In this document: one piece after another, positions 7,775 to 13,188 of the stretch
How positions within the stretch are numbered: position 1 is the stretch's first letter
Layout: the number at the start of each line of letters is the position of its first letter
Assembly (NCBI GenBank): GCA_001303665.1
Contig: LJUF01000178.1
Location: 1-13,188, forward strand
DNA from: Phycisphaerae bacterium SM23_33
Lineage (GTDB): Bacteria; Planctomycetota; Phycisphaerae; SM23-33
Direction of reading: 5' to 3'
Length of the DNA: 13,188 bases
The notes under the pieces: generated by a model
Told to the model about the DNA's origin: nothing
The model's input: the letters and a program-made list of their open reading frames with translations, nothing else
Database searches by the model: none
Made by a program: the position numbers and the translations under genes

Positions 7775-7824
7775 GGAGCAGGAAGGATACGCCCCCACCG
7801 GCCGGATTGCCACTGGCTCGCCGA

Positions 7825-8919
7825 TCAGGCCCGCCGGCGGCGGAGCAGTGCCAGGCTCCCCGCCGCCAGCGCCGCCAGCATGGCCGGCTCCGGCAACGGC
7901 GCCCGCTGGCCTTCCGGGTCGTAGTTGAGGGACCAGACGTTGTAGTCCAGGCCGTCGACAGTGTCGTCCTCGTTGAAGTTGCCGAAGTTCCAGCCGCCTT
8001 CGGAGGCCGGCGGCACGGGCGTGGCCAGATAGTTGCACGACCAGCTGTTGTAATCCAGCCCATCGACCACCCCGTCGGCGTTGGCGTCGCCGGGGGGCGG
8101 GGACTCCCAGCCGATGTCGGCCATGCCAGCGTAGTCCAGGTCCGTAAACAGCAGTCGCGTACCAAGCATGATGATGGGGGTCATGGCGGCCACCTGTAAA
8201 GAGCCGCCGACCGTGCCCATGGTCCCCCCGGCCCAGTGCGCCCTGTCCATGCTCAGCGGGACGCTGGACCCGTAGACGACTGTGGAGACCGGGCCCGTGA
8301 AGTTCGCGCCGCTCACATAGGCATCCCAGGAATCGGCGGTGCCGAAACCCAGGACGTGGCCCAGCTCGTGAATGGCCGTGGACAGGAAGTCCGCCTGGCC
8401 GGGGGCCGGGTCGCTGTCGACGCTGAAATTCCAGTCCGTCCCGGTGTCGAAGCTGATGGTGCCGCCCCAGGGGCCGAAGTCGGTCGGCTGCGGCAACGAC
8501 GCCCCGGTTTCCCCACGATACTGTACGGTCTCGAGCCAATCGCTGGTGCCGTAGGCCGACCAGCCGCCCGGGCCGCCCTCGGCCAGAAGCCCCCCCGAAA
8601 GGTTCCGCCCGCCCACGAAGACAACCAATGTGTCCGCCGGCACGACCGGGTTGTCCACCCACTGCACCGCGCCCGTCCCCGGATGCGTGAAATTCATTTT
8701 CCAGGTGTTGGGGCCGGACGGCTCAATCGGCTCCAGATCGTCGAGGAACCGATTGAACACCTCGGCGGCCGCGTTCATGGCGGTCACCGCCTCGGGATGG
8801 CTCGTGTAGAAGCCGCCCGTGTCGTAGCTATAGTCGTAGCTGATGGTGATCGCCTGGGCGCCAGCGGCCCCCAGCAGACTCCCCAGCACCAGAGCACCTG
8901 CGGCTCGATAGGATTTCAT
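7825..8919 (-). CDS. Exported HExxH metalloprotease with dockerin repeats and a PEP-CTERM-like tail
   Basis: This is a 364-residue secreted protein. Residues 1-23 are a signal peptide (MKSYRAAGALVLGSLLGAAGAQA). The catalytic motif is HELGHVLGFG: His184 and His188 bind metal and Glu185 is the base. In the usual metzincin pattern a third His or Asp follows the Gly, but here that place is Thr194. His228 in SMDRAHW is a likely remote third ligand, as in leishmanolysin-type enzymes, and Met246 in AAMTP may be the Met-turn. FTDLDYAGMADIGW (258-271) closes the domain, as in exported bacterial metalloproteases of this kind. Two dockerin/EF-like repeats follow: GDANADGVVDGLDYNSW (277-293) and GNFNEDDTVDGLDYNVW (313-329). 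The end is PEP (343-345), a hydrophobic stretch and RRRR (360-363), a sorting signal cleaved in other bacteria by exosortase. GGAGG lies 10 bases before the ATG at 8919, favouring it over the GTG at 9015. Substrate unknown. Confidence 0.87.
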   Translation of the reverse strand: MKSYRAAGALVLGSLLGAAGAQAITISYDYSYDTGGFYTSHPEAVTAMNAAAEVFNRFLDDLEPIEPSGPNTWKMNFTHPGTGAVQWVDNPVVPADTLVVFVGGRNLSGGLLAEGGPGGWSAYGTSDWLETVQYRGETGASLPQPTDFGPWGGTISFDTGTDWNFSVDSDPAPGQADFLSTAIHELGHVLGFGTADSWDAYVSGANFTGPVSTVVYGSSVPLSMDRAHWAGGTMGTVGGSLQVAAMTPIIMLGTRLLFTDLDYAGMADIGWESPPPGDANADGVVDGLDYNSWSCNYLATPVPPASEGGWNFGNFNEDDTVDGLDYNVWSLNYDPEGQRAPLPEPAMLAALAAGSLALLRRRRA

Positions 8920-8960
8920 CCCACCAGACCCTCCCTGCTGCGAATCACCTGGACCTATGT

Positions 8961-8966
8961 TATAAT
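8961..8966 (+). promoter_or_regulatory. TATAAT box in the divergent spacer, candidate promoter for the arylsulfotransferase-like gene
   Basis: A perfect TATAAT lies in an AT-rich patch (GTTATAATAC) inside the 179-base spacer between the divergent metalloprotease (start 8919) and propeller gene (start 9099). No convincing -35 box sits 16-19 bases upstream on the plus strand. The same patch read on the minus strand gives TATTAT and could serve the metalloprotease instead. If used on the plus strand, the leader would be about 125 bases. Confidence 0.2.
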
Positions 8967-9098
8967 ACGGGCAAATGGAGGGATTTAGAACAGGGATTCG
9001 GAAGAATTCCGACACGGCGTGCCGAGCCGTCCGGCTTGGCCGTCGGGGCGAGCGCTTCGGTTGTCCCCGAAGACATCCGTAAAGGCAGGACGAACAGG

Positions 9099-10208
9099 AT
9101 GAAGGGCGTCATCCGGTACGAAGCGGACAAGGCCTGGAACGGCTACACGCTGTTCTGCGAGACCTTCCGCAGCCCGAGCCGCGAAGGCCGGTTGAACGGG
9201 CCTATCTACCTGATCGACATGGGCGGCCAGCCCGTCCACCAGTGGTACGCCGAGACGACCGTCCAGTCGTACTGCCATTTGCTGGAAAACGGCAACCTCC
9301 TGTACCCCACCCACGACCGTTCCGACGTGGACAGAGGCCCCTTCGGCATATATGAGCTGGACCCGGACAGCCGCGTGGTCTGGTCGGTCCGCTGCCGGAC
9401 CGACCACGACTTCCAGGTGATGAAAAACGGCAACCTGATGATCCACACCATCACTGAGAATTTCTGCCCCCGCCTGGGGCCGGAATTGAAGCGCCAGCCC
9501 TACATCGTCGAGATCACCCGCCAGAAGGAGCTTGTCTGGGAGTGGCGCGGCGAGGAGCACCTGGACGAGCTGGAAGAATTGCTGTCGCCGGCCGGCTGGG
9601 AGCACGTGATGGACCGCGCGCACGGCCAGTTCGCCTTCGACTGGGCCCACAACAACACGCTCCAGATCATCCCGCCCAACGCGGCCTACGAGAAGGAAAA
9701 GGCCGCCGGCTCCAGGCCGCGCTTCAAGCCCGGCAACATTGTGTTCTCGTATCGCAGCAACGACGTCATCGGCGTCATCGACCGGGAGACCGGCCGGATC
9801 GTCTGGGCCTGGGGGCCGGGCGTCCTCGACGGCCAGCACAAGCCGCACCTGCTGCCCAACGGCCGTATCCTCATCTTTGACAACGGCACACTTCGCGGGT
9901 TCTCCCGGGTGATCGAGTACAACCCGTTGACCGACCGGATCGAGTGGGAGTACACGGCCGATCCCAGGGAATCCTTCCACAGCCGGTTCATTTCCGGCGC
10001 CCAGCGGCTGCCCAACGGCAACACGCTGATCTGCGAAGGCGCGAAGAGCCGGCTTTTCGAGGTGACGCCGGACAAGCAAATCGTCTGGGAGTTCATCAAC
10101 CCCTACCAGGCCGAGAACGCCAGCCACAACATCTACCGCTGCACGCGGTATTCACGGGAGCACGTGAAGCCGCTTTTGGAGCAGGCGCGAGGCAAATCGT
10201 CCGTCTAA
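9099..10208 (+). CDS. Arylsulfotransferase-family (ASST) beta-propeller protein
   Basis: This 369-residue protein resembles the arylsulfotransferase family (the Pfam Arylsulfotran_2 type), which moves sulfate between aryl donors and phenol acceptors. The family hallmark runs across the middle: DWAHNNTLQI (181-190), then a strand, VIDRETGRIVWAWGPG (226-241), QHKPHLLPNG (246-255) and ILIFDNG (257-263). In characterised ASSTs a histidine is catalytic; His184 or His247 are the likely equivalents. Propeller blades repeat an NGN/NGR turn (LLENGNLL, VMKNGNLM, LLPNGRIL, RLPNGNTL) and a W-x-aromatic edge (VWEW, VWAW, EWEY, VWEF). The ATG at 9099 was chosen because AGGA lies 8 bases upstream and the family-like sequence starts there. 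With this start there is no signal peptide, unlike classical periplasmic ASSTs, so it may be cytoplasmic. Sulfotransfer activity is unproven; many relatives are annotated only as PQQ-like propellers. Confidence 0.82.
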   Translation: MKGVIRYEADKAWNGYTLFCETFRSPSREGRLNGPIYLIDMGGQPVHQWYAETTVQSYCHLLENGNLLYPTHDRSDVDRGPFGIYELDPDSRVVWSVRCRTDHDFQVMKNGNLMIHTITENFCPRLGPELKRQPYIVEITRQKELVWEWRGEEHLDELEELLSPAGWEHVMDRAHGQFAFDWAHNNTLQIIPPNAAYEKEKAAGSRPRFKPGNIVFSYRSNDVIGVIDRETGRIVWAWGPGVLDGQHKPHLLPNGRILIFDNGTLRGFSRVIEYNPLTDRIEWEYTADPRESFHSRFISGAQRLPNGNTLICEGAKSRLFEVTPDKQIVWEFINPYQAENASHNIYRCTRYSREHVKPLLEQARGKSSV

Positions 10209-10238
10209 CCCACGCGCTGCCCTTTGGATCGCCCAAGA

Positions 10239-10298
10239 CCCGCGCTCCCCGCTAGGTCGCGGCTAAGCGCTTAGCCGCGACCTAGCGGGGAGCGCGGG
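10239..10298. repeat. Perfect 60-bp palindrome between convergent genes
   Basis: The left arm (10239-10268) begins CCCGCGCTCCCC and ends GCGGCTAAGC. The right arm (10269-10298) is its exact reverse complement, with no spacer and no mismatch over 30 base pairs. Beyond the arms the match decays (A opposite G, then G-T, A-T, A-T). The centre is TAAGCGCTTA. It begins 30 bases after the stop of the arylsulfotransferase-like gene and ends 26 bases before the stop of the lipoprotein gene facing it. As RNA it would fold into a very stable hairpin from either strand, but no T-run follows on either side, so it is not a standard intrinsic terminator. It could be a bidirectional terminator, an RNA-stabilising hairpin or a REP/MITE-like repeat. 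No second copy was seen here. Confidence 0.95.
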
Positions 10299-10324
10299 GT
10301 TTCGCCCGGGTGCAACTATTTCCC

Positions 10325-11233
10325 CTAGCTGAATGGATTCGGGGCGTTCCAGCGAGCCTTGTACAGGTCCTTCGGCGGCAGCACCAGAGCCGTGCCGCCA
10401 AGCCGGCGCACCTTGTTGGTGAAGATATGCTCGCCCTGCGTGTAGATGATCTGCCCGGCGGTCGGATGCCGACCGACGCTCTTGACCGCCCGCTTGCCGG
10501 CCAGGCCTGCCATCGGCGCGAAGGCTTCACTCTCGACGTCGAACTGGTACACGCTCGTGTTGACGGTCACGACCAGATGCTTCTCATCCAGCGGAAACAG
10601 GTCGTGCCCCCCGCCGGCCGGCAGCTTCCAGCGCTTGAGCACCTCGGCCGAGGGCTCGTCGCCGCGGCGGACCTTCAGCTTCAGCAGTTCCGACCCGCCC
10701 AGGGCCCACAGGACCTGTCGCTGCCGGTCCCACACCACGCCGTGGGCGCCGGAGAGTTTCATCGACCACGCCGGCCGGGCGGCCAGGACCCTCCCCTTGA
10801 GCCGGTACAGCCGCAGTTGGTCGCTCCGGAAAGAGAACGCCCCGGCCACCAGGTCGGCGCCGATCAGCTCGGCGCTGTGGGCGTTTCGGCCCCCGGCGTA
10901 GAAGAGGCACTTCTTGTCGGCCCGGCGGATGAGGGCCACGGCCCCGCCGGAGGAGGAGCTGACCAGCACGGCCGAGCCGCCCCGCACGGGCTTGCACTCA
11001 TCCATCGCGCGAAACCACGCCCGGTGCTGGGGGGCGATCTGGGGGGAGTCCTCGGCCCGCCAGGACCAGATGCGCGTTTGCGGGTCGCGCCGGGCCTGCT
11101 CGACGTTGACCAGGAAAACCTCCGGCCCGCCGCAGCAGTAGATTTCGCCTTCGGCAAACGCCGGCGACTGCCCTCCACCGGTGCAGCCGCACAGCAGCAC
11201 GCTGATTGTCAAACACACCAGCAGCAGCGTCAT
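10325..11233 (-). CDS. Putative lipoprotein, probable beta-propeller, possibly DUF6528-like
   Basis: This 302-residue protein starts with a hydrophobic lipoprotein-type signal (MTLLLVCLTISVLLCGC). The likely lipidated cysteine is Cys17 in LCGC, or Cys15, followed by a short GGGQS linker. The rest has repeated strand-like segments as in a propeller: EVFLVNVEQA (38-47), RIWSWRAEDSPQIAP (54-68), GSAVLVSSSSGGAVALI (86-102), FYAGGRNAHSAELI (111-124), SGAHGVVWDRQRQVLWALGG (161-180), GHDLFPLDEKHLVVTVN (209-225) and HPTAGQIIYTQGEHIFTN (256-273). The WSWRAED, NAHSAEL and GAHGVVWD pattern reminds me of the DUF6528 family, from memory and unverified. No catalytic site is evident. The ATG at 11233 has GAGGA about 11 bases upstream and starts the signal peptide; upstream in-frame codons read as non-coding. 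It converges on the arylsulfotransferase-like gene and diverges from pyrR. Confidence 0.78.
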   Translation of the reverse strand: MTLLLVCLTISVLLCGCTGGGQSPAFAEGEIYCCGGPEVFLVNVEQARRDPQTRIWSWRAEDSPQIAPQHRAWFRAMDECKPVRGGSAVLVSSSSGGAVALIRRADKKCLFYAGGRNAHSAELIGADLVAGAFSFRSDQLRLYRLKGRVLAARPAWSMKLSGAHGVVWDRQRQVLWALGGSELLKLKVRRGDEPSAEVLKRWKLPAGGGHDLFPLDEKHLVVTVNTSVYQFDVESEAFAPMAGLAGKRAVKSVGRHPTAGQIIYTQGEHIFTNKVRRLGGTALVLPPKDLYKARWNAPNPFS

Positions 11234-11276
11234 TGTCACGGCATCCTCGCTCTGCCCGTCCCGCTCAACTCGTGGG

Positions 11277-11282
11277 ACTATA
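11277..11282 (-). promoter_or_regulatory. Candidate -10 box for the lipoprotein gene
   Basis: TATAGT on the minus strand lies 44 bases before the lipoprotein ATG at 11233. Only a poor -35 (TTTCAC, at a 17-base spacing) precedes it. It is the most AT-rich patch of the 190-base divergent spacer shared with pyrR. No better promoter for pyrR on the plus strand was found. Confidence 0.2.
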
Positions 11283-11289
11283 GGGTATT

Positions 11290-11311
11290 TCGGCGATCCG
11301 TGAAAGGCCGA
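11290..11311 (+). promoter_or_regulatory. Weak candidate PyrR-responsive hairpin in the pyrR leader
   Basis: TCGGC (11290-11294) can pair with GCCGA (11307-11311) around a 12-base loop GATCCGTGAAAG. The stretch GATCCGTGAAAGGCC resembles the PyrR-binding consensus of Firmicutes (ARUCCNGNGAGGYU) only if one extra base is allowed. Further down, AAGGGCCCGGGCCTTTT (11343-11359) can form a short stem ending in four Ts, about 64 bases before the pyrR ATG. The arrangement would suit transcription attenuation of the operon, but both elements are short and could arise by chance in such GC-rich DNA. Confidence 0.13.
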
Positions 11312-11423
11312 CTCGCCCGCCGGGCGCCGCCTGGGCCAGGAGAAGGGCCCGGGCCTTTTGGCCTTGCCCTCGCCGCCGGCCGGTGGTAGCATGTGGTCCC
11401 GGTCTGAAAAGAACGGGAACCGC

Positions 11424-11969
11424 ATGAAGAGGTTACTGACCGCTCAGCAAGTCGCTCGGGCCCTCAACCGCTTGCACAAGCTTGTTTCTTCGCATTTGCC
11501 CGCCGGCGAGCCGCTGGCCGTGGTTGGCATCCGCACCCGCGGAGAGACCCTGGCCCGGCGGATCGTCGAGCAATTGCGGCGCCACAGGAAAAGACACGTC
11601 GACTACGGTGTGCTCGACATCACCTTCTACCGCGACGACCTGTCCCTGCGCAAGGGCATGCCACTGCTGCGGGCCACCGAGATCGACTTCGACCTGGACG
11701 GCAAGGTGGTGCTGCTGGTGGACGACGTGCTGGCCACGGGCCGCAGCGTGCGGGCGGCCATGGACGCCCTGGTGGATTTCGGCCGGCCCAAGGCCATCCG
11801 CCTGGCCGTGCTCATCGATCGCGGCGGGCGGGAGCTGCCCATCGCCGCCGATTTCGTCGGGGCCGCCGTCGAGGCCCCGGCCGACGCACGCGTCCAGGTG
11901 CACCTGAAGGAATACGACGGCGACGACGGCGTCTTTCTGGTCAAGTCCAACAGACGCAGAAGACAATGA
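11424..11969 (+). CDS. pyrR: PyrR: pyrimidine operon regulator and uracil phosphoribosyltransferase
   Basis: PyrR senses UMP/UTP and binds pyr leader RNA to lower expression of the operon; it also has uracil phosphoribosyltransferase activity. Its 181 residues are the normal size. Seen motifs: VVGIRTRGETLARRI (33-47), DITFYRDDL (65-73; typically DITLYRDDL), the PRPP-binding loop VVLLVDDVLATGRSVRAAMDA (95-115, with Asp100-Asp101), and LIDRGGRELPIAADFVG (130-146). The ATG at 11424 gives the family N-terminus (MKRLLTAQQVARALNRL); another in-frame ATG at 11391 would add an unlikely tail. The nearest purine stretch, ACGGGAAC, lies very close to the start and is a weak ribosome site. The stop overlaps the pyrB ATG (ATGA). 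PyrR at the head of pyrB-pyrC indicates self-regulation of the operon, though whether by RNA attenuation in this lineage is inference. Confidence 0.95.
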   Translation: MKRLLTAQQVARALNRLHKLVSSHLPAGEPLAVVGIRTRGETLARRIVEQLRRHRKRHVDYGVLDITFYRDDLSLRKGMPLLRATEIDFDLDGKVVLLVDDVLATGRSVRAAMDALVDFGRPKAIRLAVLIDRGGRELPIAADFVGAAVEAPADARVQVHLKEYDGDDGVFLVKSNRRRRQ

Positions 11970-12910
11970 GCGCGACCAAAAGCGAGTTCATCTGGAAGCG
12001 CAAGCACCTGGTGGGGCTGGACGAGCTGACCGCGGAGGAGATCATTCACATCCTCGACACCGCCGAAAGCTTCCGCGAGGTTTCCACGCGCTCGATCAAG
12101 AAGGTTCCGGCCCTGCGCGGCAAGGTGGTGGGGCTGCTGTTCTTCGAGGACTCCACCCGCACACGGATGAGCTTCGAGCTGGCGGCCTCACGCCTGTCGG
12201 CCGACACGGTGCTGTTCAGCGCCAAAGGCTCCTCCGTCGCCAAGGGCGAGACCACGCTGGACACCGTCCGAAACATCGAGGCCATGGGCGTGGACATCTT
12301 CGTCATCCGCCATTCCCAGGCCGGGGCGCCGCACATGCTCGCCCGCAAGCTCAAGGCCTCGGTGGTCAACGCCGGCGACGGCTCGCACGAGCACCCCACC
12401 CAGGCCCTGCTGGACATCTTCACCATCCGGCAGCGGCTGGGGGGCGTGGCGGGGCGGAAGGTGGCCATCGTGGGTGACATCGCCCATTCGCGCGTGGCCC
12501 GCAGCAACATCCTGGGGCTGCGGAAGCTGGGGGCGGAGGTGGTGGCGGTCGGCCCGCCCACGCTGGTGCCCTCAGCCATCACCGCCATGGGGTGCGACAT
12601 CAGCCACAGCCTGGACGACGTGCTGGGCGAGGTGGACGTGGTCAACATGCTGCGGATCCAGTTCGAGCGGTTCGGCAGCAACCTGTTTCCGTCGGTGCGC
12701 GAGTACAGCCGGCTGTACGGCATGAACGTCGAGCGGCTGGCCCGCTGCCGGAAGGACGTGCTCATCATGCACCCCGGGCCGATCAACCGCGGCGTGGAGC
12801 TGACTTCCGAGGTGGCCGACGGGCCCAATAGCTGCATCCTGCAGCAGGTGACCAACGGCCTGGCCGTCCGCATGGCCGTGCTCTACCTGGTCAGCCAGGG
12901 AACCGAATGA
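11966..12910 (+). CDS. pyrB: Aspartate carbamoyltransferase catalytic chain
   Basis: This enzyme joins carbamoyl phosphate and aspartate to form carbamoyl-aspartate, the committed step of pyrimidine synthesis, in the cytoplasm. Its 314 residues match the catalytic chain. The carbamoyl-phosphate loop is FFEDSTRTRMSFE (59-71, STRTR 63-67). SSVAKGET (89-96) holds the active-site Lys93 that reaches in from the neighbouring subunit. HEHPTQALLD (141-150) and the MLRIQFER loop (228-235) bind substrate, and MHPGPINRGVE (268-278) carries the 270s-type PGP turn. All key residues seem present. No pyrI regulatory chain follows; pyrC does, fitting the form that is regulated through PyrR rather than by a PyrI subunit. 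It overlaps pyrR by four bases (ATGA) and pyrC in the same way, so the three are likely translationally coupled. Confidence 0.98.
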   Translation: MSATKSEFIWKRKHLVGLDELTAEEIIHILDTAESFREVSTRSIKKVPALRGKVVGLLFFEDSTRTRMSFELAASRLSADTVLFSAKGSSVAKGETTLDTVRNIEAMGVDIFVIRHSQAGAPHMLARKLKASVVNAGDGSHEHPTQALLDIFTIRQRLGGVAGRKVAIVGDIAHSRVARSNILGLRKLGAEVVAVGPPTLVPSAITAMGCDISHSLDDVLGEVDVVNMLRIQFERFGSNLFPSVREYSRLYGMNVERLARCRKDVLIMHPGPINRGVELTSEVADGPNSCILQQVTNGLAVRMAVLYLVSQGTE

Positions 12911-13188
12911 ACGACATTCTGATAACCAGCGGACGGGTGATCGATCCGGCATCGGGGCGTGACGAAACTGCCGACGTGGCCATAGCCAAGGGCAGGATCG
13001 TCAAGGTCGGCAAGGCCGCCGGCAAGGCCAGAAACACCATCGACGCGAAGGGCAAGATCGTGGCACCCGGCCTCATCGACCTGCACGTCCACTGCCGCGA
13101 GCCGGGGCACGAGGAGGAGGAGACCATTGCCACGGCCGCGGCCGCCGCCGTGGCCGGCGGATTCACCACCATCTGCGCCATGCCCAAC
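12907..13188 (+). CDS. pyrC: Dihydroorotase, 3' part beyond the window
   Basis: Dihydroorotase closes carbamoyl-aspartate to dihydroorotate, the third step of UMP synthesis. Only 94 codons are visible. The N-terminal beta-sandwich (ILITSGRVIDPASGRDETADVAIAKGRIVKVG) leads into the amidohydrolase barrel with the metal-binding signature GLIDLHVHCREPG (55-67, His60 and His62, Arg64). It continues with EEEETIATAAAAAVAGGFTTICAMPN. The long N-terminal domain and the HxHxREPG form place it with the type I (AllB/PyrC-like) group that associates with PyrB in many bacteria. The ATG at 12907 overlaps the pyrB stop (ATGA). A catalytically dead PyrC-like partner (PyX type) cannot be excluded without the missing lysine and later histidines, but the HxH ligands are intact. 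Confidence 0.95.
   Translation, partial: MNDILITSGRVIDPASGRDETADVAIAKGRIVKVGKAAGKARNTIDAKGKIVAPGLIDLHVHCREPGHEEEETIATAAAAAVAGGFTTICAMPN

Noticed and set aside
7775..8662. Upstream in-frame extension of tgt through the metalloprotease gene
   Set aside because: The frame stays open but reads Gly/Arg-rich nonsense in a second frame of the metalloprotease; the Tgt family start is at 7774.
8920..9015. GTG start at 9015 giving a longer metalloprotease
   Set aside because: It would put 32 non-signal residues before a textbook signal peptide, whereas the ATG at 8919 has GGAGG upstream.
12046..12873. Open frame on the minus strand opposite pyrB (275 codons)
   Set aside because: Antisense to a fully conserved PyrB; Ser/Arg/Thr-rich composition is the mirror of its codons.

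Overview
The window is GC-rich bacterial chromosome, about two thirds G+C by eye. It most likely comes from a planctomycete, perhaps of the class Phycisphaerae. The main clues are a fused SecD-SecF carrying EF-hand loops, a YajC with its own signal peptide, and an exported metalloprotease that ends in two dockerin-type calcium repeats and a PEP-CTERM-like tail (PEP, hydrophobic stretch, RRRR). This assignment is an inference from gene character, not from a marker gene.

Left part, minus strand, 1 to about 8920. In the direction of transcription the order is: exported dockerin/PEP-CTERM metalloprotease, tgt (tRNA-guanine transglycosylase), yajC, a small exported protein of unknown function, a very short membrane-anchored reading frame, the secDF fusion, and dprA, which runs off the left edge. 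The tgt-yajC-secD-secF order is the classical one. Here two unrecognised small genes sit between yajC and secDF, and SecDF carries two large extra segments: a helical insert in the SecD periplasmic domain and an EF-hand pair in the SecF periplasmic domain. These are the most unusual protein features in the window.

Middle part, 8920 to 11233. A divergent spacer with a TATAAT box leads into a plus-strand beta-propeller protein of the arylsulfotransferase family (9099-10208). It converges on a minus-strand lipoprotein, probably also a propeller (10325-11233). Between their 3' ends lies a perfect 60-bp palindrome with no spacer (10239-10298). It could act as a bidirectional terminator or be a mobile palindromic repeat.

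Right part, plus strand, 11424 to the end. This is a tight pyrimidine operon, pyrR-pyrB-pyrC, with ATGA stop/start overlaps at both junctions. PyrR is the uracil-responsive regulator and uracil phosphoribosyltransferase, PyrB is the aspartate carbamoyltransferase catalytic chain, and PyrC is dihydroorotase, cut by the right edge. No RNA genes, CRISPR arrays, insertion sequences or phage genes were seen. No gene-free stretch exceeds 300 bases, unless the doubtful small frame at 5050-5268 is discounted, in which case 4859-5396 would be empty.
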